A stretch of DNA of 64,000 nt, taken from the NCBI GenBank assembly GCA_016937575.1, contig JAFHKN010000002.1:1240001-1304000 (forward strand), given 5' to 3'. This document shows, in pieces, positions 1 through 8,027 of the stretch. Source of the DNA: Roseomonas aeriglobus. GTDB lineage: Bacteria; Pseudomonadota; Alphaproteobacteria; Sphingomonadales; Sphingomonadaceae. The translations under genes were made by a program, and so were the position numbers. The notes under the pieces are model-generated. The model had not been told where the DNA came from. It saw only the letters and a list, made by a program, of their open reading frames with translations, and ran no database searches. Each line of letters opens with the position of its first letter. Within the stretch, counting starts at the first letter, position 1.

Positions 1-1
1 G

Positions 2-391
2 CGGGGGCTTGGCCTGCTCGATTTCCAGGACGCGCTGGCTGGTCATCCGGCTTACGACCTCGTCTCGCTGCTTCAGGATGCGCGGCGCGATGTGCATCCT
101 GATCTGGAGGCAGCGATGCTGGACCGGTATCTGCGCATCACGGGTGCGGGCGAGGCGTTCTCGACCGCCTACCACGTCCTCGGGGCGCAGCGGAACGCGA
201 AGATCGTCGGCATCTTCACCCGTCTGTGGCAGCGCGACGGCAAGCCGCGCTATCCGGGACTGTGCCCGCGGGTGTGGGAATATCTGAACCGCGATCTGGA
301 GCATCCCGCGCTCGCCCCGGTGAAGGCGTGGTTCGATGCCAATCTGCCGCTCGAGCTGCGCGGCGACCCGATGGTGATCGCTCAGCGATGA
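2..391 (+). CDS. amgK: Phosphotransferase, AmgK-type sugar kinase (3' part only)
   Basis: Only the C-terminal ~129 residues are present; the gene begins before the window. The visible part carries the motif DFQDALAGHPAYDLVSLL, typical of the metal-binding end of aminoglycoside-phosphotransferase-fold kinases of the AmgK group, which phosphorylate N-acetylmuramic acid (and GlcNAc) at the anomeric position. Its stop codon overlaps the ATG of the next gene (ATGA), and that gene is a MurU-type uridylyltransferase, the enzyme that follows AmgK in the anabolic MurNAc recycling route of Pseudomonas. In sphingomonads this kinase is often fused to TsaE at its N-terminus, which cannot be checked here. 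The family call is firm; substrate is inferred from context. Confidence 0.75.
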   Translation, partial: RGLGLLDFQDALAGHPAYDLVSLLQDARRDVHPDLEAAMLDRYLRITGAGEAFSTAYHVLGAQRNAKIVGIFTRLWQRDGKPRYPGLCPRVWEYLNRDLEHPALAPVKAWFDANLPLELRGDPMVIAQR

Positions 392-1143
392 CCCGTACGC
401 TCGCGATCCGCCCCGATCCCGGCGCGCAGGTGCCGCAGACCGCGATGGTGATGGCCGCGGGCCTCGGCAAGCGGATGCGTCCATTGACCGCGACGCGTCC
501 CAAACCCCTGGTCGAGGTCGCCGGCAAGCCGCTGATCGACCATGTCTTCGACCGGCTGCGGTCGGCCGGCGTGCCGCGCGCGGTCGTCAACGTCCATTAC
601 ATGGCTGACGCGCTGGAGGCGCATCTGCGCGCGCGGGTGAAGGATATCGACGTCGTCGTGTCCGACGAGCGCAAGCAGCTGATGGAGACGGGCGGCGGCC
701 TGATCCAGGCGCGCGACATGCTGGGGGATGCGCCGTTCCTGTGCATCAACAGCGACAACCTGTGGATCGACGGCCCGACCGATGCGATCCGCGCACTCGC
801 AGCGGCGTGGGACGATGCGCGGATGGACGCGCTGCTGTTGATGGTGCCGCTGGCGCGCGCGCACAGCCATCGCGGCAAGGGCGACTTCCACCTCGACCCG
901 TTCGGGCGGATCATCGGCCGTCGCGAGGCGGGCAAGCTGGCGCCGTTCGTCTACACCGGCGTTCAGATCCTCCACCCGCGCGTCCTGGTCGATGCGCCGG
1001 AGGGGCCGTTCTCGACGATGCTGTTCTGGGAGCGCGCGATCGAGGCCGGTCGGGCGTGGGGGCTGGTCCATCAGGGGCTATGGTTCGACGTCGGCTCGCC
1101 GCCCGCGATCCCTGCGGCGGAGGCGATCCTTGCCGATGGCTGA
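388..1143 (+). CDS. murU: Nucleotidyltransferase MurU (MurNAc-1-phosphate uridylyltransferase)
   Basis: A 251-residue GT-A-fold nucleotidyltransferase. The N-terminus has the nucleotide-binding signature MVMAAGLGKRMRPLT (about residues 13–27) followed by the usual KPLVEVAGKPLIDH, and INSDNLW supplies the metal-binding Asp region. In the family it converts MurNAc-1-P and UTP to UDP-MurNAc, bypassing de novo synthesis (the route that gives intrinsic fosfomycin tolerance in Pseudomonas). The chosen ATG overlaps the stop of the preceding kinase by 4 bases, so the two are likely co-translated. The 3' end overlaps the start of addB by 8 bases. Sugar-1-phosphate specificity is inferred from the kinase neighbour; generic mannose-1-P guanylyltransferase annotation is the main alternative. 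Confidence 0.85.
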   Translation: MTRTLAIRPDPGAQVPQTAMVMAAGLGKRMRPLTATRPKPLVEVAGKPLIDHVFDRLRSAGVPRAVVNVHYMADALEAHLRARVKDIDVVVSDERKQLMETGGGLIQARDMLGDAPFLCINSDNLWIDGPTDAIRALAAAWDDARMDALLLMVPLARAHSHRGKGDFHLDPFGRIIGRREAGKLAPFVYTGVQILHPRVLVDAPEGPFSTMLFWERAIEAGRAWGLVHQGLWFDVGSPPAIPAAEAILADG

Positions 1144-4060
1144 TCGGCGTCGGCCGGGGCTCTACACCATCCCCCGGCACCGGGCGTTCGCCGACGCGCT
1201 CGCCGCCGGGCTGATCGCGCGCTATTCGGACGCCGGTATGGGGCTGGCGCGCGGCGTCGTCATAGTGCCGACCAACCGCGCGCGCCGGGCGATCAACGAC
1301 GCGTTCGTGCGGGCGAGCGGCGGGGCGTTGCTGCTGCCGCGGATCGTCGCGGTCGGAGACGTCGATCTGGAAGAAGCGGTCGGCGCGCTGTTCGACCTGG
1401 ATGCCGCGGAGCCCGTGCCGGCTGCAGTCGAGCCGTTGCAGCGCCGGCTGATCCTGGCGCGATTGGTGCAGGAAGCCGATCCCGCGCTCGACGCCGCGGA
1501 GGCGGTACGGCTCGCGGGCGATCTCGGGCGGACGCTCGACCAGCTGCTGATCGAAGAAGTGTCGCCGGCCGGCCTGCGCGACATTGCGCTGGCCGAGGGG
1601 CTGTCCGAACATTGGGCACGGGCGCTGTCGAGCTTCACGCTGGTGCTCGACCGCTGGCCGGCGGAACTGGCAGGGCATGGCCGCATCGAGCTGGCGGAGC
1701 GTCGTAGCCGGCTGCTCGATCGAACCGCTGCGGCCTGGCGCGCTCGCCCGCCCGAGGGCTTCGTCTGCGCGGCGGGTGTGACTTCGGTCGCCCCGGCCGT
1801 CGCTCGATTGCTGCGGACCATCAGCGAACTGCCCAATGGATCGGTCGTGCTGCCGGGTGTCGACCTGGCGATGGGCGACGAGGAATGGGACGCGCTCGGC
1901 CCGTTCGAGCGCGACGAGGTAACAGGTCGCCAGCCGCGCGGCGAGGAAACGCACCCTCAATATCACCTGAAGATCTTGCTGCGCCGCATGGGTGTCGCGC
2001 GCGGCGAAGTGCGGACGTGGCGTGCGGGGTCGGAGGTCGATGCGCCGCCGGCACGCGGGCGGATGATCGCGACGGCGCTGTCGCCGGCCGAGTTCACGCA
2101 CGAATGGTCGGCGCTGAAGCCCGGCCAGCGCAACCTGAGCGGTGTCCGCGCTCTGGAAGCCGCCACGCCCGCCGAGGAAGCGCAGGCGATCGCGCTGGCG
2201 CTGCGCGAGGTTTTGGAGACGCCCGGGCGGACCGGCGCGCTGGTGACGCCCGATCGAGCGCTGGCCGGGCGCGTCGTCGCCCACCTGGCGCGCTGGGGTG
2301 TGGCGATCGACGACTCCGCCGGGCGGCCGCTGTCGCAGACGCCGCCGGGCGCGCTGCTGCTGGCGCTGGCCGAGGCTGCGACCGGCGATTTCGCGCCGCT
2401 GCCGTTGTTGGCGCTGCTAAAACATCCGCTGATCGCGGCAGGTGACGAGCGGCCGGTGTGGCTGGAAGGCGTGCGGGCGCTCGACATGGCGCTTCGCGGC
2501 CCTCGGCCGCCAGCGGGGTTGGACGGGCTGACGCAGCATTTCGCCGAAGCCGGCGGCATCGCCGCCGAACGCTGGCCGACGATCTGCGGGCGATTGGCGC
2601 CGGTCGGGCGGGTGCTGGCGGATAGCCCGACACTTGGCGATGCGCTGGCGTGTCTGCGGGAGGCAGCGACGCGACTGTGCGGCGACACGCTCTGGTCGCG
2701 CGTCGACGGGCGCGCGGCGGCGGAATTGCTGGCGGAACTGGAAGAGCGCGCGCAATCCGGGCCGACGACCGTCACACCAGGCACGCTGCCCGCGCTGCTA
2801 CGGACGCTGATGGACGAGGTTGCGATCCGGCCGGTGCGCGGCAGCCATCCGCGCCTCGCGATCTATGGCCTGGTCGAGGCGCAATTGCAGTCGGCCGATT
2901 TGATGGTGCTCGCTGGCCTCAACGAGGGCGTCTGGCCGGGCCTGCCGTCGCCCGACCCGTGGCTCGCGCCGCGCATCCGGGCGGAGCTCGGCCTGCCGGG
3001 GCTCGACTGGCGGATCGGTCTGGCGGCGCATGATCTGGCGGGCGGGCTCGGTGCGCCCGAAGTGTTGCTGACCCGCGCGCGGCGTGATGCACGCTCGCCG
3101 ACGATCGCCTCGCGCTTCTGGCTGCGGCTGCAGGCGTTGGCGGGCGAGGGCTGGGCACGCGCCGACCATCTGCTCGACTGGGCGCGGGGGCTCGATCACC
3201 CGCACGCGCATCGCCCCGCTGATCGGCCGCAGCCGTCGCCGCCGCTCGACCGCCGGCCGACCCGCATCGCGGTGACCGACGTCGATCGGCTGAAGGCCGA
3301 CCCCTATGCCTTCTACGCCAAGCAGATCCTGAAGCTGCGTCCGCTTGATGCGGTCGATGCCGATCCCAGCGCCGCGTGGCGCGGGACCGAAGTGCACGCG
3401 ATCCTTCGCCAGGCGTGGGAGGAAGACGGCCTGGACGCCGTGCGCCTGCGGGCGCGGGCGCAAGGGTGGCTGGCCGACGCGCATCCGATGCTGCGGGCAT
3501 TGTGGCAGCCGCGGCTGATGGAAGCGATCGACTGGATCGGCGCGCAGATGACGGCGATGCGGGACGAGGGCCGGGACGTATTGGCAGTGGAGAAGAAGGG
3601 CGAGATTCCGCTCGCGGGTGTCACGCTCTACGGCATCTTCGACCGGATCGACCGGTTGGCCGGCGGCGGGATCGGGATCATCGATTACAAGACGGGAAAA
3701 CCGCCCTCGACCGCGGCGGTGCGTGCGGGGTTCAGCCTCCAGCTCGGACTACTCGGGCTGATAGCCGAGCGCGGTGGGTTCGAGGGTGTGCGGGGGGCGG
3801 CGCAGGCGTTCGAATATTGGTCGCTGGGCAAGGGCAAGGACGGCTTTGGCTATGTCGCGACGCCGGTCGACGCAGCAGGCAAGTACGGGCGGATCGTGAC
3901 CGAAGAGTTCGTGCCGCTGGCCGAACGCAGCTTCGCCGAAGCGGCGGGAAAGTGGCTGACCGGCGTCGAGCCGTTCACCGCCAAGCTGGTGCCCGAATTC
4001 GCGCCTTATGCGGAATATGACCAGCTGATGCGGCGGGACGAGTGGTATGGGCGTGATTGA
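1136..4060 (+). CDS. addB: Double-strand break repair protein AddB
   Basis: A 974-residue protein, normal length for alphaproteobacterial AddB. It is the partner of AddA in the heterodimeric helicase-nuclease that processes double-strand ends for RecA loading. The N-terminus (VIVPTNRARRAI) is the inactivated helicase-like part with no Walker A; the C-terminus has a PD-(D/E)XK nuclease with GIIDYKTGKPP around residues 840–855, the D-Y-K giving catalytic Asp and Lys. Start ATG at 1136 lies inside the last codons of murU, indicating coupling. The downstream partner addA is separated by a 123-base spacer holding an inverted repeat. Confidence 0.93.
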   Translation: MADRRRPGLYTIPRHRAFADALAAGLIARYSDAGMGLARGVVIVPTNRARRAINDAFVRASGGALLLPRIVAVGDVDLEEAVGALFDLDAAEPVPAAVEPLQRRLILARLVQEADPALDAAEAVRLAGDLGRTLDQLLIEEVSPAGLRDIALAEGLSEHWARALSSFTLVLDRWPAELAGHGRIELAERRSRLLDRTAAAWRARPPEGFVCAAGVTSVAPAVARLLRTISELPNGSVVLPGVDLAMGDEEWDALGPFERDEVTGRQPRGEETHPQYHLKILLRRMGVARGEVRTWRAGSEVDAPPARGRMIATALSPAEFTHEWSALKPGQRNLSGVRALEAATPAEEAQAIALALREVLETPGRTGALVTPDRALAGRVVAHLARWGVAIDDSAGRPLSQTPPGALLLALAEAATGDFAPLPLLALLKHPLIAAGDERPVWLEGVRALDMALRGPRPPAGLDGLTQHFAEAGGIAAERWPTICGRLAPVGRVLADSPTLGDALACLREAATRLCGDTLWSRVDGRAAAELLAELEERAQSGPTTVTPGTLPALLRTLMDEVAIRPVRGSHPRLAIYGLVEAQLQSADLMVLAGLNEGVWPGLPSPDPWLAPRIRAELGLPGLDWRIGLAAHDLAGGLGAPEVLLTRARRDARSPTIASRFWLRLQALAGEGWARADHLLDWARGLDHPHAHRPADRPQPSPPLDRRPTRIAVTDVDRLKADPYAFYAKQILKLRPLDAVDADPSAAWRGTEVHAILRQAWEEDGLDAVRLRARAQGWLADAHPMLRALWQPRLMEAIDWIGAQMTAMRDEGRDVLAVEKKGEIPLAGVTLYGIFDRIDRLAGGGIGIIDYKTGKPPSTAAVRAGFSLQLGLLGLIAERGGFEGVRGAAQAFEYWSLGKGKDGFGYVATPVDAAGKYGRIVTEEFVPLAERSFAEAAGKWLTGVEPFTAKLVPEFAPYAEYDQLMRRDEWYGRD

Positions 4061-4071
4061 ACTCTCTATCC

Positions 4072-4168
4072 CCGTCACCCCCGCGAAGGCGGGGGTAAAT
4101 TCTGGCTGTGCTCGGTATGGAATCGATAGGGTAGCCAGAATTGATCCCCGCCTTCGCGGGGATGACGG
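4072..4168. repeat. REP/BIME-type inverted repeat between addB and addA (copy A)
   Basis: Two 36-base arms (4072–4107 and 4133–4168) are inverted copies that match at 33 of 36 positions by hand. The core of each arm is itself a small palindrome (CCCCGCGAAGGCGGGG type), followed by a tail ATCAATTCTGGCT or close variant. Related units occur at 31981–32077 and 51807–51901. Lying within the addB–addA transcript, the structure would form a long RNA hairpin and could alter mRNA stability or relative expression of the two subunits. Confidence 0.85.
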
Positions 4169-4183
4169 CATTGGAGGCTGGGG

Positions 4184-7100
4184 ATGAGCGCGCGTTCTGC
4201 CGCTTTCCTCCCCCCGCTGAAGGACCAGCAGGGTGCGGCGAGCGATCCGCTGCGCAGCGTCTGGCTGTCCGCCTCTGCCGGCACCGGCAAGACGCAAGTG
4301 CTCGCCGCGCGCGTCTATCGCCTGTTGCTGCGCGGCGTCGAGCCCGGCTGCATCCTCTGCCTGACGTTCACCAAGGCGGGGGCCGCGGAAATGGCCGGGC
4401 GCGTCAATGCGACGCTCGCGCGCTGGGTCCGTGCCGACGATGCCGCGCTGTCGGCTGATCTGCGCGCTCTCGGGGAGGACTTCGGCCCCGAACAGCGCCG
4501 CCGCGCGCGGACGCTGTTCGCCAAGGTGCTCGATGCGCCGGGCGGCGGCCTGCGCATCCAGACGATCCACAGCTTCTGCCAGAGTTTGCTCGCCGGCTTT
4601 CCCGTAGAGGCGGGGCTGGTCCCCGGCTTCCGCCCGCTCGATGCGCGCGAGGAGGCAGGGCTGGCGCGCGAGGCGCTGGCCGATCTGCTGGTCGAGGAGG
4701 AAGCCGCCGGTCGCCGCACGCTGGTCGATGCGATCGGCGCGCTCAGCCTGCGGCTAGGCGAGGGCGGGGCGGAGGCGTTCCTGCTTGCCTGTGCCCGCGC
4801 GCCGGACGCGATGGACGCGCTGCCGACAGGCATCGCGCCGTGGCTGCGCCGCGCGCTCGACCTGCCCAGCGAGGACATCGCCACGCATGTCGCCGAGCGG
4901 TGTTCAGACGGCCTCTTCGACTGTGCCGGGCTTCGCGCGCTGATCGACGCCAATCGCCAGTGGGGCACGGCGACGGGTAACGATCATGCCGGGATTGGCG
5001 AGACTTGGTTGGCGGCTTCCCCTGCCGACCGTGCGGCGCGATTGGGGGCGCTGTCGGGTATCTTCCTCACTGGCAAGGGCGAGCCGCGAAAGGCATCAGC
5101 CAAGTTGGTCGCCATCCTGCCGGACTATGCGGAGCGCGCCGCCGAGGTGGCGGCGGAATGCACCGAACTGCTCGGCCTGCTCGCACGGGCGGGCTATGCC
5201 GACCTGCTGGCCGGCGCGTTCGACGCGGGCCGGGCCTATGCCCGCAGCTATCGTGCGGCCAAGCGCCGGCTGGGCGCCGTCGATTTCGACGACCTGATCC
5301 GCGCGACGGTCGATCTGCTGGCCCAGCCCGGCATGGGCGACTGGGTACGTTACAAGCTCGACCAGGCGACCGACCATATTCTGATCGACGAGGCGCAGGA
5401 CACCAACCCGAAGCAATGGGCGATCGTCCGCGCGATCGCCGATGAATTCTTTGCCGGCGAAGGCGCGCACGCCGGCATCACGCGCACCCTGTTCACGGTC
5501 GGCGATTACAAGCAGGCGATCTTCGGCTTTCAGGGTACGAGCCCGGTCTATTTCCAGGCAGCCCATCAGCATTTTACCCGGCAGAGCGCTGCTGAGGATG
5601 CGTATGGCGACGTGGCGCCGCGGCTCGGCACGCTGGCGCTGACGGCCAGTTTCCGATCGACCCGCCCGGTGCTCGAATTCGTCGACGCCGCGATCGATAC
5701 ACTGCCCCCGCCGGCGCTGGGGACGGCGACCGAGCGGCATGAAAGCGAAGTGCCCGGCCCCGGCACCGTGACACTGTGGCCGCTCGTTGCCGCGGGCGCG
5801 ACTGAGGGGGACGAGGCTGGCGAGGAAGGCTGGATCGACGACGCGACCCGCGCACTCGCGGGCCGGATCGCGAAGGCGATCAAGGGGTGGATCGGGAACC
5901 TGCGGCTCGACAGCAAGGGACGGACGCTGCGCCCCGAGGACGTCATGGTCCTGGTCAAGCGTCGCGGCGAGCTCGCTTCACTGATCGTCGCCCGCCTCTA
6001 CGCGGAGGGCGTGCCGGTAGCGGGCGTGGACCGGCTTCGGCTGAACGCACCGCTGGCGGTGCAGGATCTCCTCGCCGCGATACGCTTTGCCCTTCAGCCC
6101 GACGATGATCTGACACTGGCGTCTCTGCTCGTTTCGCCACTGATCGGCTGGAGCCAGGATGAGCTGATGGCCGCCGCGTTGCGCGAGGGGCGGCGGAGCC
6201 TGTGGCGGCATCTGCGCGATACGCAGGAAGAGGCGCGGCTGGCGCCGTTGCGCGCCCTGTTGGCGCGCGCCGACCTCACCACGCCCTATCGCTTCCTCGA
6301 AGACATATTGTCGGGCGCGATGGACGGACGTCGCAAGCTGCTCGAACGGTTGGGCGAGGAAGCCCGCGATCCGATCGAGGAACTGCTCGGTGCTGCGTTG
6401 AATTTCGAGGCGACCTCGACGCCCTCGCTGCAACGCTTTCTCGACTGGTTCGATCGCGGGGATGTGGAGATCGTGCGCGATCCATCGGCGCCGCTCGATG
6501 CCGTGCGGGTGATGACCGCGCATGGTGCCAAGGGGTTGCAGGCGCCGCTCGTAATCCTGGCCGATGCGACCGCCGACCCTGCCAACGCGCGGCGCGATAT
6601 CGTCAAGTGGCCGGTCGATGGTGTCGAATTGCCCGTGTTCCGTCCGCGGGCGGCGGAGCGGGCCGGGTCGCCGCTCGACCCGGTCCTCGCTGCGGCGGAC
6701 GCGCGCGAGCTGGAGGAGCATTGGCGGCTGTTCTACGTCGCGGCGACGCGGGCGGAGGAACGGCTGGTCGTGGCGGGTGCGCTGGGCAGCCGGCCCTTGT
6801 CGCCGAACAGCTGGTATGCGGCGTCCTCGGCAGCGCTCGACGAACTAGGCGTGCCAGCAGCGGAGGGAGAGGAGCGTGTCTTTACCGGCGCGACGCCGGC
6901 GGAGCCGGTCGCTCTCAAGGTCGAAGCGCGCGACAGTGTCGAACCGGTGACCCTCCCGGCCTGGGCACGGCAGCCGGCGCCCGAGGAGTCCCGCCCGCCA
7001 CGCCCGCTCGCGCCGTCGTCGATAGGCGAGGACGAAGTCGCCGATCCCCCACCGACGGCAGCCATGCGCGCGGCAGCCGAGCGCGGTCGACTGCTTCACG

Positions 7101-7588
7101 CGCTGTTCGAGCGGCTGCCGGCACTCGACCCCGACCGGCGGCATACGGCGGCGCTGCGTTGGCTCGAGGTGTCGGGCGGTGTCGAGGACGAGCGGACGCG
7201 TGAGGAAATCGCGCGGGCGGCGTGCGCGATCCTGCGCGATCCGGCACACCGCGACATTTTCGGCCCTACGGCGCTTGCCGAAGCGCCGATCGCCGCGACC
7301 GTCGGCGGCGCCGTGATTGCCGGCACGGTCGATCGGCTGGTGGTGACGGCGGACCGGGTGCGCGTGATCGACTTCAAGACCGGGCGCCGTGTGCCTGCGT
7401 CGCTGGACGACATCCCCGCGTATCACCTCCGTCAGATGGCAGCCTATGCCGCGGCGTTGCGCGTCGTTTTTCCCGGCCGCACGATCGAAGCGGCACTGCT
7501 CTACACTGCCGAGCCGCGGCTGTTCGATCTGCCCGACGACGTTCTCGATGCGTACAAGCCCCGCTTGGCCGCCACGGAGCAAAGCTAG
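4184..7588 (+). CDS. addA: Double-strand break repair helicase AddA
   Basis: A 1134-residue UvrD/SF1A helicase with C-terminal nuclease. Walker A is SASAGTGKT near residue 30; helicase motifs include LIDEAQDTNPKQW (Walker B region) and VGDYKQAIFGFQG, then LTASFRSTRPVLEF and VMTAHGAKGLQ further on. The C-terminal RecB-like PD-(D/E)XK domain shows VIDFKTGRRVP around residue 1060. With AddB it resects double-strand ends. ATG at 4184 follows a GGAGGCTGGGG ribosome-binding region. The gene closes this operon; the next gene, trxA, has its own promoter. Confidence 0.95.
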   Translation: MSARSAAFLPPLKDQQGAASDPLRSVWLSASAGTGKTQVLAARVYRLLLRGVEPGCILCLTFTKAGAAEMAGRVNATLARWVRADDAALSADLRALGEDFGPEQRRRARTLFAKVLDAPGGGLRIQTIHSFCQSLLAGFPVEAGLVPGFRPLDAREEAGLAREALADLLVEEEAAGRRTLVDAIGALSLRLGEGGAEAFLLACARAPDAMDALPTGIAPWLRRALDLPSEDIATHVAERCSDGLFDCAGLRALIDANRQWGTATGNDHAGIGETWLAASPADRAARLGALSGIFLTGKGEPRKASAKLVAILPDYAERAAEVAAECTELLGLLARAGYADLLAGAFDAGRAYARSYRAAKRRLGAVDFDDLIRATVDLLAQPGMGDWVRYKLDQATDHILIDEAQDTNPKQWAIVRAIADEFFAGEGAHAGITRTLFTVGDYKQAIFGFQGTSPVYFQAAHQHFTRQSAAEDAYGDVAPRLGTLALTASFRSTRPVLEFVDAAIDTLPPPALGTATERHESEVPGPGTVTLWPLVAAGATEGDEAGEEGWIDDATRALAGRIAKAIKGWIGNLRLDSKGRTLRPEDVMVLVKRRGELASLIVARLYAEGVPVAGVDRLRLNAPLAVQDLLAAIRFALQPDDDLTLASLLVSPLIGWSQDELMAAALREGRRSLWRHLRDTQEEARLAPLRALLARADLTTPYRFLEDILSGAMDGRRKLLERLGEEARDPIEELLGAALNFEATSTPSLQRFLDWFDRGDVEIVRDPSAPLDAVRVMTAHGAKGLQAPLVILADATADPANARRDIVKWPVDGVELPVFRPRAAERAGSPLDPVLAAADARELEEHWRLFYVAATRAEERLVVAGALGSRPLSPNSWYAASSAALDELGVPAAEGEERVFTGATPAEPVALKVEARDSVEPVTLPAWARQPAPEESRPPRPLAPSSIGEDEVADPPPTAAMRAAAERGRLLHALFERLPALDPDRRHTAALRWLEVSGGVEDERTREEIARAACAILRDPAHRDIFGPTALAEAPIAATVGGAVIAGTVDRLVVTADRVRVIDFKTGRRVPASLDDIPAYHLRQMAAYAAALRVVFPGRTIEAALLYTAEPRLFDLPDDVLDAYKPRLAATEQS

Positions 7589-7599
7589 GCGTCGCGCGC

Positions 7600-7628
7600 T
7601 TGAGCCGGTGAGACGCTCACCCTAGATA
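7600..7628 (+). promoter_or_regulatory. Putative trxA promoter with palindrome in the spacer
   Basis: A -35-like TTGAGC (7600–7605) and -10-like TAGATA (7623–7628) are separated by 17 bases. The spacer contains a perfect 6-base inverted repeat GGTGAG-ACG-CTCACC (7607–7621), a possible operator. It sits 27 bases before the trxA start codon. Assignment rests on match to sigma-70-type spacing only. Confidence 0.5.
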
Positions 7629-7654
7629 CCATGCAACTCAAGGAGACAGGCGCA

Positions 7655-7978
7655 ATGGCCACCAAGCAGATCACCGACGCGAGCTTCCAGGACGACGTCA
7701 TCAATTCCGACAAGCCGGTGCTCGTCGACTTCTGGGCGGAATGGTGCGGGCCCTGCAAGATGATCGGCCCGAGCCTCGAAGAGATCAGCGACGAACTGGG
7801 CGAGCAGGTGACGATCGCCAAGTTGAACATCGACGACAACCCCGATGCTCCCGGCCGCTACGGCGTGCGGGGCATTCCGACCATGATCCTGTTCAAGGGC
7901 GGCGCGCCCGCAGCGACCAAGGTCGGTGCCGAGCCGAAGGGCCGGATCAAGGCATGGCTGGAGGGCGAGCTCGCCTGA
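7655..7978 (+). CDS. trxA: Thioredoxin
   Basis: A 107-residue thioredoxin: cytoplasmic disulfide reductant for ribonucleotide reductase, methionine sulfoxide reductases and others. The redox motif W30-C31-G32-P33-C34 is intact, followed by the conserved DDNPDAPGRYGVRGIPTM with the cis-proline after Ile. I start at ATG 7655 (MATKQITD) rather than the in-frame ATG at 7631, because AAGGAGACAGG lies 5–15 bases before 7655 and homologues begin there. It follows addA by 66 bases, as usual in sphingomonads, and appears to have its own promoter. Confidence 0.95.
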   Translation: MATKQITDASFQDDVINSDKPVLVDFWAEWCGPCKMIGPSLEEISDELGEQVTIAKLNIDDNPDAPGRYGVRGIPTMILFKGGAPAATKVGAEPKGRIKAWLEGELA

Positions 7979-7986
7979 CACCATCG

Positions 7987-8001
7987 TTAACGCGCTATTA
8001 G
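7987..8001 (+). promoter_or_regulatory. Candidate CtrA-binding site (TTAA-N7-TTAG)
   Basis: TTAA, seven bases, TTAG: one mismatch to the alphaproteobacterial CtrA consensus TTAA-N7-TTAA. It lies 27 bases upstream of a chemotaxis transducer gene, and chemotaxis/motility genes are classical CtrA targets in this class. Inference from motif and context only. Confidence 0.45.
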
Positions 8002-8027
8002 CGGATCGGGAATAGGAACGGTTTCCC

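Noticed and set aside
911..2284. Long minus-strand open frame (457 codons) opposite murU/addB
   Set aside because: It lies entirely antisense to two well-supported genes; such frames are common in high-G+C DNA, and its translation has no recognisable domain and is Arg/Gln-rich.
4072..4168. CRISPR-type array
   Set aside because: Only two inverted arms, no direct repeats with unique spacers, no cas genes anywhere in the window.
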